Made by a program: the position numbers and the translations under genes. Source: Mnemiopsis leidyi (Eukaryota; Ctenophora; Tentaculata; Lobata; Bolinopsidae). From it: a DNA stretch of 29,292 bases. The notes below the pieces were generated by a model, which was given only the letters and a program-made list of their open reading frames with translations, was not told the DNA's origin and did not search any database. Of this stretch, positions 10,083 through 20,964 are shown piece by piece; the stretch's first letter is position 1; each line of letters opens with the position of its first letter. The DNA lies in assembly GCA_000226015.1 (NCBI GenBank), contig JH152859.1, forward strand, positions 90,876 through 120,167, in the 5' to 3' direction.

Positions 10083-11267
10083 TTACTCCTCTCCACTATC
10101 TTCATCCTTAGAAAGTTTCAGTTCCGGGATAGGTATTATACCAGATGGATGACTGACGTTGCTGGCGGTAGAAAAGAACGAAAGTCTAGATGGGTGCTGA
10201 CCAACTGTAGAAATCTTTGAAAGTCTCTTTACCAGAGAACTCCTCCCTGCTGAAAAAGACATGGAGGAAATGCGAGATACAACGACGGATTTAGCATTCC
10301 CCCATTCTCCAACAAACCGCCGGAATGTCTTAATCCTCATCAGATAGATGAAGGGATTGATAGCACTGTTGGCAAGTGTCAGAACATCTCGAGTGATGAA
10401 TCCTAAATAGAACTCTCGTATCGTAGAGTCCAATAAGTTTAGATCTCTGCTGGCTGTGAATGTGAGCGCAAGTAGGAGCTCGTAGCAAATCAGAGGAATA
10501 TGACAGAGCAAACATGTGAAAGTAAAGATCTGTATAGTTTTTGACTCATATCGGTGTGTCCTAGTAGTAGGTGTTGATATGTCGGATGTTTCGAGTACTT
10601 GCTTTAGATAGTAAACTGACAAAACGAATACTGTCAAAATTGGAGGGATGGGAAGGCAGAGAAAACTGTTTCTGATTATTGAGAGGGTTTCCACGTTGAA
10701 TTTTTCCTGATGATTGTCGCTTTCAGAGAGTTCTGTAGTGAGAAAACAGTGACCTTGTTTCATTGCGTAAGCAAACCGAAACTGTCCAGTAAAAGCAGGA
10801 ATGGAGGAAAGTAAAAACAAAGCAATGACACAGCCCAGGATTAGTCTATGTGGGAGATGGAGAGGTAGTTTCTTGAAGGGGCAGACCAACACAACAAGTC
10901 TACAGCAACTCAGAATGAGAACAAGATACGCAGATAGGGGCTGCAGGATAGCCCAAGTCCCACCCCAGACATTACAGAATGTGTTGTCCAGAAACATGAG
11001 ATTTTCTTTTTCTCTGCCAACAACCAGGGTTTGTATGACAGGGATCTGAGTGAGACAGATGAGTAGGTCCACACCGCTTATCATGAAGTAACACTTCTGG
11101 TAGAAGAGGTTGTTTCCGTTTTTAGATTTCTGATCTTTGAAGAAAACTAATGATAGAGTGTTCCCGTAGATTCCCAGGGTAGTAAAAATTATGAGAAAAG
11201 CTCCAAGGATCCTGTCGGTTGTTTCAAGAGAAATTTCCTCTGGCATGCTGGAGCAATTCAAAAGCAT
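10083..11267 (-). CDS. Intronless rhodopsin-like GPCR (receptor 3), orphan
   Basis: A 394-residue single-exon receptor, only distantly related to receptors 1 and 2. It has GN at 35-36, the TM2 Asp at 67 (SGVDLL), Cys98 and Cys174 for the TM3-ECL2 disulphide, prolines in TM5 (LPIPP, 205-209), Pro258 in TM6 and an intact NPFIY (304-308) followed by the FRRFVG helix 8. The DRY box reads CRL (122-124), so the arginine is kept but the acidic residue and tyrosine are not. The N-terminus has an NCS glycosylation site at 4-6. The cytoplasmic tail of about 80 residues is rich in Ser and Arg, as expected for kinase and arrestin sites. The ATG at 11267 is the first in frame, just ahead of TM1. The ligand is unknown. 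Confidence 0.92.
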   Translation of the reverse strand: MLLNCSSMPEEISLETTDRILGAFLIIFTTLGIYGNTLSLVFFKDQKSKNGNNLFYQKCYFMISGVDLLICLTQIPVIQTLVVGREKENLMFLDNTFCNVWGGTWAILQPLSAYLVLILSCCRLVVLVCPFKKLPLHLPHRLILGCVIALFLLSSIPAFTGQFRFAYAMKQGHCFLTTELSESDNHQEKFNVETLSIIRNSFLCLPIPPILTVFVLSVYYLKQVLETSDISTPTTRTHRYESKTIQIFTFTCLLCHIPLICYELLLALTFTASRDLNLLDSTIREFYLGFITRDVLTLANSAINPFIYLMRIKTFRRFVGEWGNAKSVVVSRISSMSFSAGRSSLVKRLSKISTVGQHPSRLSFFSTASNVSHPSGIIPIPELKLSKDEDSGEE

Positions 11268-13413
11268 AGCGTAATTATCGGTGTTTTATGCCAATATGTC
11301 GATAATTGAAACTAAACACACAAAACTAAGCGCTCAAAATCAAGATTGTGAAGAATATTTTAACAACGTAACGGTATCTTAAAGGTAAAAGTTGAAATTT
11401 CCGTAATAGCAGACAAATCTTACAACAATGACAGGCCTTAAGTTGCAACGAGCAAGTCGCATACTCCAGTTGTCATGACTGCAGTAAGCAAGCTTTAAGG
11501 TCATTATGCCAGAGCAGCTGAGGTATAACAAAAACCACCCTGTCACGAAATCTTTAGTCAAATTATATTATGCAATTACTAACCAAACCCAGAGATACTT
11601 CGCCTTGACTACTTCAATTACCACGATAAAAATTTTGATGAAAAAAAACCGGCAGAATTCAAGAAATCCAAGCGAATAATAGAAGAGTTACAAATTGTAA
11701 CATTCCTGCATTCAATTGTGAGGTGGGATAAGAATGCACAATAGAATCCCGGCCGTCTTGAACACATAGAAAACATAAATGATTTAAAGCAGCATGATTC
11801 AAAATAGATCTTGGGACAAAGGAGCGGGACAATCAGACCAAAAATACTGCCGGAATCAGTCAGGACCTAATTTATCCGCTGAGAAAAAAGTCATGTCTGG
11901 GAAAATTGGGGGTCACGTGAATGTGAGCTGGTTCGAGGAACATTAGAAATTCATGTTGAACGAGACTGGAAGCTACAATTTCACTCGACTGGAACAAAAA
12001 ATAGTCATGCAATTTGGAAAATTTCTTAAATGCTTGACTAAATTGCGCCAGATTTTGCACAATTTAACTCACGGACGACAGACCGCTTTCTCAGTTTCGA
12101 TCGCCAATAGATACCATTTAGAAATTAAAAATTTACATGATTTGTATGGCATTCCTGACCGTTAGTTGTTTCCTGTTTTTGCTGACGTTTCCTACGACAG
12201 TTATATTACTGCTAGCATTGTCTGGTCGGGTGGAATTTTTGCATAAAAGCCAGATCATCTGATTTTAGGGTGAACGTCGAACGGAATGAATAGCCGCGTC
12301 TACATCTCAGAAGGGAGTCGGAAAATAAGCGGAATTTTAGACATTTCTGAATTACAGCATACAAGATGTGATGAACAAAATGATTGTGATAAATATTAAG
12401 CACGTGATGAACTGGCTTTGGTGTGGTGACTGACTTGGACGCAGAAAATGTTTTTGCAGATCAAAGTAGACTGTGAGACTTCAATGATAAGTTACTATAA
12501 ATTTCACTTCTAATATTAGAGACACCACTAATTAGAGATACCACTAATAGTTCAGCTCAAACACTCATTAACATTAGAATTGATTAACGATGTGAAAATT
12601 TGTCAGATGATCAAGTCTTGCTGGTGTGATATAACTATGTTTGATATATTTCTAAACGATAAACACCCTTTAATTCTGCAACCTGTCGCATCCTTGTTTT
12701 GAAATGACGTAATCGTTAAATGTAACGGCAAGGAAGTTGAAAGCACAAATTTCCATGTGTAATTCTAATTTTCTACAGTCCAACTGTCAGAATAAAGGTG
12801 CTTCGTCTTTTATTTTACATTACAAGGAACAATTAGAGTACTCACCGCAGACCCCATAGATTCAGTAGCCACAGAACTACAGATAACAAATATCTGTACC
12901 GCAGCAACAAGAAACTATCCTCTACACAACAACATTACGCCAATACAAAATGTACGAGCCTACCACTGCTAGTTTCCTGTACGCTTTAATACTCTTGTTG
13001 GCTCCCCGGCATGGTTATACTTCCAATCCCAGCTCTTATTTGTTAGTGCCGCTCTAAGTGCCTTTCCGTCTTGTCACCATGCCTTTAATTTTTTTAATCA
13101 AAACGACTGTCACGTCAATGAAGCCGGTTCCGGAGTCAGTAAATTTCGTGTTAGATTATTTCTATTATTTGTGTGACATGTTGACAGTGAACATTGGGAC
13201 TGACATGACTGACAATCATATGTCAAAACTGCACGTGTAAATTGACAAACCGTCTTACATGACAAGAGCAAAGTGTAAAATAAAAACACGGAGGCACACA
13301 AGACTGATTTGGATCTTAAAGGTTCTGTATCTTGGAAACCAGGTGTGTTACGTTTAACACTTTCTCTAAAACACAGAAGACTGAGCAGATATGGATAACA
13401 AAAAGAGATTTAC
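11268..13413. other. No gene firmly identified; 3' side of scaffold gene
   Basis: This is the 5' flank of receptor 3 and the region downstream of the last recognised scaffold exon. If the donor at 13413 is used, at least one more exon with phase 0 should lie here, but I could not find a convincing one. A TTTATT near 12811 (AATAAA on the minus strand) could be the polyadenylation signal of the minus-strand gene. A short plus-strand open stretch at about 12822-12972 looks peptide-like but is within chance expectation. Confidence 0.4.
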
Positions 13414-14094
13414 CTTGACAAAGTCAGTACGGGGCAGAGTAACTCCTGTCAGGTAGAGGTTGTGTGTCTGAAGACTGGCTCCTCTGCAGTGTGTACCTTC
13501 TGTTGTACACATCTGAGTGAGAGAGTTCCCGGCAAGTAGACTACCTATCTCCTGTCTTGTTTCTACTCCTGATAGAGACATTCCCCGTCTTCTTCTTCCT
13601 AGTACTGGTTCTACACGTTTGGGAGTTGTATTTACTTGGAAGGGAGGGGACTCTGGTCGATGTGCTGCTGAGTAAACTCCTGGTTCATTGAAATAGTCTG
13701 CCATGGCTGGAGGATTTACTGAGGGTGAATTGTAGGGTAGAGGAAAGTAGGATGTCGCCTTCATGTCAAGGATATCCGGCGGTAGATCAAACCTTGGAGA
13801 GTCTGGAATACTGTTTGGAGACAGTCTGCAGTCTGTGTGACTTGTATCGGTGCATTGTTGGTTAGTAACTCTGATAGAGCTGAGAGAAAGGTGGAGTGAG
13901 GTGGTGGGAACACAGAGACTGGTCAAACTTCTTCTCGGGGAGATATCCTCTGTGGTAGTGTGTTCCAGGTGTATCGTCTCCAGTCTGGGAAAACTAGGGA
14001 ACTCCAACGTGTTATACGATGTAAACATGCTGCAAGGAATAAACAATTTGTTCGAGGTAAAATTAAAATCAGAGTTCATACTTGATAGGAACCT
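13414..14094 (-). CDS. Scaffold gene, candidate exon 7 (disordered region)
   Basis: A 681-nt exon of 227 codons, open throughout. It begins after an acceptor ending GAGCAG and ends at a good donor CAAG|GTAAAT; both boundaries are phase 0, so it joins in frame to the exon ending at 16737. The product is low in predicted structure and rich in Ser, Thr and Pro (for example SPNSIPDSPRF), with a basic GRRRRG stretch and no domain that I recognise. An ATG lies at 14079 but the frame is open above it. If the donor is skipped the frame reads 15 more codons to a stop at 13366, so this may instead be a terminal exon. Membership of the PDZ gene rests on strand, phase and composition only. Confidence 0.6.
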
Positions 14095-14672
14095 CTGCTC
14101 AGATATAATGCACTGTATATGTAACTAAGTGTCAGATGCTATAAATAATTTCAGTCAAATAAGGGCTGATAACAATTTTGAAGGCAAGATACCACAACCA
14201 AGAATCCCACTATTCCACGAAAATGATTGAAAATAAATTTTAACAAAAACGCAACTCTACTCAAGACCGATCCCTTCAAACAAAAACCAAACCTAAACTG
14301 GGAGCCGGTAAAACTTGAAATCCGAGACCAATCAGTTTATTTACTACCAGAGTACTCAGCGGGGCCCAATCAGAAGGATTGCAAAATATACAGGTATCAC
14401 TCTCATGAAGCCATCGTGATATGTCAATTTGTAAGTATCAATTAGCGCCACTGGGCCCAATTTGTCGCGAGTGACAAGCATAGTGTTTATCATAAATTAT
14501 TGGATAAATAACAAATGGCGGCTCTTACAAACCACAACATAAAGACTATACAATAGTATATTTGAGTTGAGAGAGGTGCTGTAACACAAAGACTTGTCAA
14601 GCTACACAGTTCCAGTTTTACATGCACGTTTAGCGGTTTTCAAATGGGACGCCAGCCAAGATGCACCGTTAC

Positions 14673-14722
14673 ATGAATTATAGCATGAGTATAGCATGAA
14701 TTATAGCATGAATTATATCATG
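14673..14722. repeat. 11-12 bp tandem repeat (ATGAATTATAGC)
   Basis: Four adjacent units of 12, 11, 12 and 12 bp based on ATGAATTATAGC. It is intronic and of no evident function. Confidence 0.7.
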
Positions 14723-14930
14723 GATCTGTCTGCATTAAAACATTAATCATTTGAATTTTCTTGAGGATTTTATTTAGATATTTCCTTCCATAAACAATGA
14801 TTAAGTGTATCAAGACAAGAGACATGATGCTTGAAATGTACAGTCTACAGATGATGATGCAACATGTCCTCTACATGACGAGCCTGATGATTTAAACCAT
14901 TATAAAGGGCCAGGTCATGTCCCGAGTGGA

Positions 14931-15350
14931 GGAGTGACAGAGTTAATGTAAAACTCCAGGGTGTAAAGTGTTCTACATTACTGAAGGAGTGACAGAGTTA
15001 ATGTAAAACTCCAGGGTGTAAAGTGTTCTACATTACTGAAGGAGTGACAGAGTTAATGTAAAACTCCAGGGTGTAAAGTGTTCTACATTACTGAAGGAGT
15101 GACAGAGGTTAATGTAAAACTCCAGGGTGTAAAGTGTTCTACATTACTGAAGGAGTGACAGAGGTTAATGTAAAACTCCAGGGTGTAAAGTGTTCTACAT
15201 TACTGAAGGAGTGACCANNNNNNNNNNNACATTACTGAAGGAGTGACAGAGTTAATGTAAAACTCCAGGGTGTAAAGTGTTCTACATTACTGAAGGAGTG
15301 ACAGAGATAATGTAAAGACTCCAGGGTGTAAAGTGTTCTACATTATTGAG
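14931..15350. repeat. 55-bp minisatellite, about 8 units, with assembly gap
   Basis: Near-identical 55-bp units (GGAGTGACAGAGTTAATGTA, then AAACTCCAGGGTGTAAAGTG and TTCTACATTACTGAA) start at 14931, 14986, 15041, 15096, 15152, 15208, 15240 and 15295. Units 4 and 5 are 56 bp with one extra G. The sixth is broken by 11 N, so the true copy number is unknown. The very low divergence between units points to recent expansion or ongoing homogenisation. It lies in the last recognised intron of the scaffold gene. Confidence 0.95.
15218..15228. other. Assembly gap (11 N)
   Basis: The run of N falls inside the 55-bp tandem array and most likely marks an unresolved or collapsed repeat rather than a real 11-base insertion. 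Confidence 0.98.
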
Positions 15351-16090
15351 GGCAGCAGTAACACCTCCCATGTACAATAAAGTCTATATTTCAATATAAC
15401 TGATCCAGAGCCGGCACCTCTACTCTCTCTATTCAGTAACCACACTCATACTCATTACTCCTAACACAGCCTCACACTGGATCAAATTATATACACCGCA
15501 CTTCTATTCAGAACAACATGGGGCCGAGTGTGTAATCATCTGTACAATGTGGGTCGTCTTGGCTACCGGTGCAAACAATGGTTTGATATAGGTACTCTGT
15601 AGACACGAACTTGACACACGCTAGGTGTAAATATCAGCTACTCACATACCAGGCAGTTTACAAACCAATAATAACAGTCTTGTAAGGGGCATGTCACGTG
15701 ACTTCTGGAGAACTATGAAAAAACAAGGTTTAGATTTCGAGAAGCTTATTTGTCTGTTATTTGTCTTATTTTGTGTGTTCATTTTATTTAGTACACCTGG
15801 TGTTTTTACACCTGGTGTACAAATACTAGACACACACAGGAGCAGCCTGGCATTAGCAAGATAGAGATCAGACCAGCCAAACTGTTGGCTAACAACAAGC
15901 TAAAACACGCAAAGAATAGTTATTAGCAGTCGTATGATCATGTATATTGGTAAGTCAACAAAAGGTTACAAATCAGTCATAATTAGCCGAACTTCCTAAT
16001 GAATGCAAGACAGGTGCTTGCTACTGGTACAATAACTTGTTATCTAGAAATTTTATTTATTCTCCTATCAAACTTCAGTAATTGAAGGGA

Positions 16091-16156
16091 AGTTACGGTT
16101 ACGGTATCAGTTACGGTTACAATTATGGTTACAGAGTTACAGTTATGGTTACAGAG
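16091..16156. repeat. Degenerate GGTTAC hexamer repeat
   Basis: Irregular repeats of GTTACGGTTACGGT, then TATGGTTACAGAGTTACAG. It recalls a diverged telomere-type hexamer tract but has no clean period. Confidence 0.5.
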
Positions 16157-16736
16157 TATTATTTACAGAGATAAAATCACGATCCAAAAAAGATATGAGC
16201 GCAATAAAGAACACGGCTAGACAACAGATGTTTGAGTGTGGAGTAAGACAATAAGAAAATAACCGGCTAGACGTGAAGGAACTACTTTAATAGGATTGTG
16301 GGTTAACTGGTTAACATCGTGTGCAGCCGGGAAATTGTCAAAGTCTCTGAAGAAGACGTGAGCGCAGGGGTCTGGGCAGGTCGTACGAGAGTTTAATTAT
16401 CCCTAAAATACAACTTTTTGAGAGGTGGGAGTACTGAGTGTTCTGTACTCTATAGTGGGAGGTCCTCAGTCGGAGGTAAAGTTAGGAGTACCGCCCACGA
16501 AGATTAACCAGAGCTAGAGTCGAGATTATTAAGTAGTTGATGTCAGTGAGCTTGTCAATGAAAATATTCTCGTTGGAAAATAATGGCAGAAAGCAGCAGG
16601 TGGTCATAAAATCGTTATTGTAACTGTGTTGGCTGGTGTTTATGAAACCGACGATTTCGACGGTCGAGATTTTTATAAATATTTCACTCTGCTTGGTGCA
16701 AATAAAATATTATAAAAACGGAACTATCTGCCTTAC

Positions 16737-17564
16737 CTGACGATTCCTAATCCGCACAGCTCCGTGCCGCATAGCCGGTCTTTTTTCACGGTTTCTCTTC
16801 CTGTCCGGAGCTGAGTGATCTGATCCGTAGCTGTCATAATCTGATCCTCGAGTAGAGTTATCAGATTCAGCAGTCGATTTGTCAGAACCACGATGAATTA
16901 TTTCGTTTTTACGTTGAATGTTGTTTCGCAGTTGAAGGGTAGGGCTGTTGCTACCCTTACGAGATCCAATGTCCGTTTTATTTGACCTCAAATCAGTAGG
17001 TGCTTGGCATGTCCTCCTACGTTCCGACAACTCTGCTCTACGGACATGGTGATTAGATCCGGGAGCGAGATGATGCGACCCACGTGCATGGACATTTGAT
17101 CTCTCCTCTCTGTCAGCATGACGGTCACGAATATGATGATTTGGATCAGGCTGATTGGAATCATCTTTCCGTGCTTGGTGAATTGATCCACGTGCATGAT
17201 CATGAGGTCCCCGATCGGATACGCGAATACGATAATCAAGTTCGGGTGCATGAATATCACTTTTCATTGCAGCATTTTCTAATCCACGTGTTTGACATAG
17301 ATTGTCTGTGTCTGCACCAAATTGAGCAAGTGGGCTTACAGGGTCATCGTTTCGTCGTCCTCTTGGTCTTCCGTGATCTGATCTCTTTTCCAAATAGTCA
17401 GATCGGTAGGCGAAGTGTTTTGTTCCATTTGTTAAGCGATTTGATTTAGTATGAACGGATCTTGGATGGTCAATTTGGAAGGAATCAAAGGGCAGTTGGT
17501 TAGAGTCGAGATTTGAACTGAGTAAAAGATTGTTTTCCAGAGGTTCCATTAGTTCATTCTTCCA
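16737..17564 (-). CDS. Scaffold gene, candidate exon 6 (His/Arg/Ser-rich repeats)
   Basis: An 828-nt, 276-codon exon ending at a strong donor (CAG|GTAAGG). Its 5' boundary is less certain: a weak acceptor TTTTAAAG before 17564 gives phase 0, matching the end of the exon at 20569. Alternatively the ATG at 17549 starts a separate gene. The protein is highly charged and has degenerate seven-residue repeats. In the middle these read SNVHARG, SHHLAPG, SNHHVRR; further on they are RGSD-type (RGSDKST, AESDNST, RGSDYDSY). It ends in a basic KRNREKR stretch. No known domain is recognised, and disorder is likely. Other frames across this exon are also partly open, a side effect of the biased composition; the minus frame is the longest and ends in a good splice donor. 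Confidence 0.62.
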
Positions 17565-20500
17565 CTTTAAAATATTTTAATTTATTAGATAAATGAATAT
17601 CAGAAAAACCGAATTAATTTGGCAGTATCTGTATTGATATGCACTTATCAGTGATTAGAATCTTTAAGAATCTAAGGTATTTCAAGAAAATAATAGAAAT
17701 TTTAGAAGCTACGATATGAACCACTGCCAAAAAAGACTTATACTTATAGCCCCTATTCACCCGTTTCGGACAGTTTCTTAATCATAAAGTCAGAAACTTT
17801 ATTTCTCAATACGTTCAATTAAGCAAGATGACGGATTTATACTGAACAGATGCACCAAGTTTCAGTCAGAACGATTTGTTTCGTTCAGTGTCAGAGTGCA
17901 ATAGATATGGTTGATATATGAAGGATTTGAACGAAACGGGACCATAAAAGGGAATAAACTTCACACCTTCTGGACTGGATAAATACCAGTTGAAGCAACC
18001 AGTTAATTAACCAGCATCACAACTTGGGAAGTTCATATTCGGAAGTTCAATTTTTTTGGTGAACAGTTGGTCTGAAATCCGGAGAAAGTTTTAAAATCAA
18101 GACAGCTGCGAATCTGCAGAAACGACTAAGAGGCAATTTCTCAGAAAAATTTGTCATTTTCTCGTGTTCTAAGTACAAGTTGTTAAAAAAACAAACTATC
18201 AAAACAACACAGAAAGATGTGTAACCAGAACAGACTGCAGAGGAAGATGAAGTGAGACGGAAGTAAAACAGGTGTTAGTTGTTACTAGTAGCACACTACA
18301 AACAACATCACACAACACACCTTACAGAGTGGGCAATGTACGAGTTATAGGAGCGATGGAATTACGAAGGAGCAGAAGAATGTAATCGAATTGTGCTGTG
18401 CTATGAGAAACAAAGAAGGGAAGGACTGTGTAGACTGTAGAGTGTAGATTCTCTAGGCGATCTAGAAATGAGTTAATAGATCATGTAATTGCGAAGTTCA
18501 CCTCAGGCAAAATAAAACATTGGGCCGCATGCATCTGGGTGATTACACAAATATCCGGTCACGTCATTTATCCTCAACAGATCCTGCCGTACTTCATCGA
18601 CATCTTAAGTTCATTAAATGCGTCACTAAGTCCCCTCCTTCCAGGGTCCACACTTAAGTTTGATCACTTGACGATCGAAAAAAGCTTTTAAGTTATATCA
18701 GCTTTGACAGTGCTGCCCTGGTAATACAATTCCAGGACCTGAAAGTAGAAAAATGTACTTCTACTTTTGGCATAATCAGAAGAAAAGTAAGAGTTTTTAA
18801 GAAATTTGAATATGAGAGCTCACTTCTTAGAACGATAAAGTTTGAAGGCTCGCTCACTGGCCACTGCACTGTGAGTTTTTAAAAAAACGAATAGGTTCAG
18901 CACATCAATGTTCAATATTTTGGATCTATTTATAACTGTACAGTCTGTAAGTGTTACTGTGGTAGGGTAAATCATTCCTTTTAATGAAATGCCAACAAAT
19001 AATAACAACAAAATACAGCATTTTAAACGAAATTGATCGTAGCTTATCCGACCATTCAACTCAGTACATTATGTTTAGAACTTAACAAATAATTATTTCT
19101 TAGGAATTTAGCAAGGAAATGAGAAAATATTTAAGTAACACAATGCACTTTACTGTACGCATTAGGCACTATTAGCTTATATATAAACTACCATTTAAGA
19201 ACGGGGAATTTTTCTCGGGATTTACTGATCTATATTTATATTTGCCGATTTATTTTCTGTCGCCCATTGTACGCCGCCTTCAGACCAGGGATTACTAAAA
19301 CCCGCAAAGTCTAGTGGACCACCCCAGCACGCAGCTCTGAACATGGAACAAACGGTCAATACACTGAGCAATACACACTAGCAGTAGCGGTCACGGTTCT
19401 GCGGACTGCTAAGTTATGATAGTGAACTTGAGTAATCCTTGCTTCTAAATTCGAAAGTTCCAAGGTAATTTATTTTTCCCGTCAAATTGCTGTATGCTGT
19501 ACTGCAAATAAAAAACACCTAAAAAACTCACCCGTTCGTGAAAGAGTCGCCAAGTCGCGAAGATCATGGTTTAACAGCTGATCCGGGTGATGGAAACTAC
19601 AAGCTTGACAAAGGAAACATCCAGAAACTACTTTAAAAGTTATTCTAAATGTGATCGAGATGACCTATTAAACTGACTGGTGGTAACTTGAGTACGAATT
19701 TTAGAGAGGATTATCTCAGAAGACAACACCCGGTGATCTCTTCTTTCAAAGCTCTTGTAATCTAATTTCTAACATCACACTACACCAAATCAATGCTATT
19801 CGACCTCACAGGAACCCTCATGATTGGTAGATGGATTTGACAGTGACCTGTGATTGGGCAATGTTATTGTTTGATCAGTTGGCGACCCTTAGTCTGTTAA
19901 GGGAAACGTTGAATCGAAGAGGCTAGCTTAATTAGGTCTGCTTTGATTTAAATTGGTCCAGTAGTTAAACCTGGTGGTGTAAATCTCTTTCTCAACAGTT
20001 TGAACTGTGAACACTGGCAACCAAATTCGAAATAAAGATAACAAGGGTAACCATGGCCCCTTCCCAGCCACTCCAAAATTTAATTTCTGTTGCTATGGTT
20101 ACTGTGTAGTGATTTGGTATGAGTTTCATAACTCTAAAAATTCATAACTCCAAACTTTCCTTTCATAACTCTAAAACTTCCTCAAGTTTCCCCTCACGGT
20201 TCACGTATCTGCCAAATTGTATTCCAATTTCCATATTGATATTGGGATGTTCTTGTACTTTGCATTATGGGAATATTAGTCGAACTTTTCTCATTAAAGT
20301 TGCCATATGTCCCCTCCATGTAATATGGCCTAATAAGTAAGACCCCATCCCCCAACATCTAATCAAGGTAAGTTTATGACGCAGGACTCTGCAACCCCAC
20401 CCGTGGATAATGTGTGCTTGCAAGAAAACCAATGATCCCATTACACAACCCTAGTGGGGCGAAATAAAGTGCCATGCCACTGGTAGAACACGCATGCAGG

Positions 20501-20568
20501 AACAATTAGAAGACTAGCAAATATCTTAACACGTTGTGTAGTGTGTGTATATAGGGTGTAAGACAAAC
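17565..20568 (-). other. Putative intron 5 of the scaffold gene
   Basis: About 3 kb without a supported gene. The frame at 18820-19059 on the minus strand looks hydrophobic but lacks an early ATG. A cluster of GATTGG / TGATTGGG motifs lies at about 19812-19880. Nothing else is seen. Confidence 0.4.
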
Positions 20569-20797
20569 CTGACTGTTAGGAACTGCTCTGTAACTTCTGG
20601 AGACTGGAGGAGAAAACATCTGAACTTCAGACTCTTCTAGAACTGGCTCGGGAGATCTGGATTTCACACTTGGAGGTTTAGTTGTGGGGCTGGGAGGGTG
20701 AGAGTAGGGAAGTTTCGAGGTTGGGCTGGGTGGAAGTCTGTTTGATAGTTTGGAGGGAGAATGGGGAGCTCCCGATATGTGTTCATCGGGACTTTGT
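20569..20797 (-). CDS. Scaffold gene, exon 5 (Pro/Ser-rich)
   Basis: A 229-nt exon found by splice phase. The exon at 20965 ends with two bases of a codon, and this exon begins after a CAG acceptor with the one base that completes it. It then reads open for 76 codons to CAG|GTTTGT. The peptide is rich in Pro and Ser (NRLPPSPTSKLPYSHPPSP) and includes an EVQMFSPPVS segment that echoes YVEMFSPKSG near the end of the preceding exon, which supports membership of the same protein. The intron between them is only 167 bp. No domain is recognised; proline motifs may bind SH3 or WW domains. Confidence 0.77.
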
Positions 20798-20964
20798 CTG
20801 AAGGAATGATCTCATTAGACAACACTTAAATATCACACACCGATAAAATTTGCGACAAATGCGCTGTGGTGTAATCAGATCTGGAATACCACAATCCGCT
20901 CTACTCAGATTTCTTCTGACAAAGCATTTACACAAATTACATCCGAAAGAAAAATTTCACTAAC

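Larger units (their letters stand above)
14095..16736 (-). other. Putative intron 6 of the scaffold gene
   Basis: The intron is about 2.6 kb. It holds a small AT repeat (14673-14722), the 55-bp tandem array with a sequence gap, a twin imperfect palindrome at 15791-15820 (two TACACCTGGTGT units) and a GGTTAC-type repeat (16091-16156). A plus-strand open stretch at 14227-14430 is followed by GTAAGT, but it has no ATG start and no partner exon. Confidence 0.45.

Noticed and set aside
12822..12972. Plus-strand stretch of about 49 codons after a good-looking acceptor, ending in a stop
   Set aside because: No upstream exon, no domain, and a length easily reached by chance.
14227..14445. Plus-strand frame that looks like a folded-domain exon and is followed by GTAAGT
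   Set aside because: No ATG, uncertain acceptor and no partner exon on the plus strand; it lies in a putative intron of the minus-strand gene. Kept only as a weak possibility.
14931..15350. Regular repeats considered as a CRISPR array
   Set aside because: The units are directly adjacent with no unique spacers, and the DNA is eukaryotic; it is a minisatellite.
17084..17449. Plus-strand 121-codon His-rich frame
   Set aside because: Antisense shadow of the repetitive minus-strand exon 16737-17564, which is longer and ends in a good donor.
18820..19059. Minus-strand 79-codon frame with a hydrophobic N-terminal stretch like a signal peptide
   Set aside because: It begins with TTG, the first ATG falls after the hydrophobic stretch, and a stop lies close above. 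It sits in an intron, and its length is within chance expectation.
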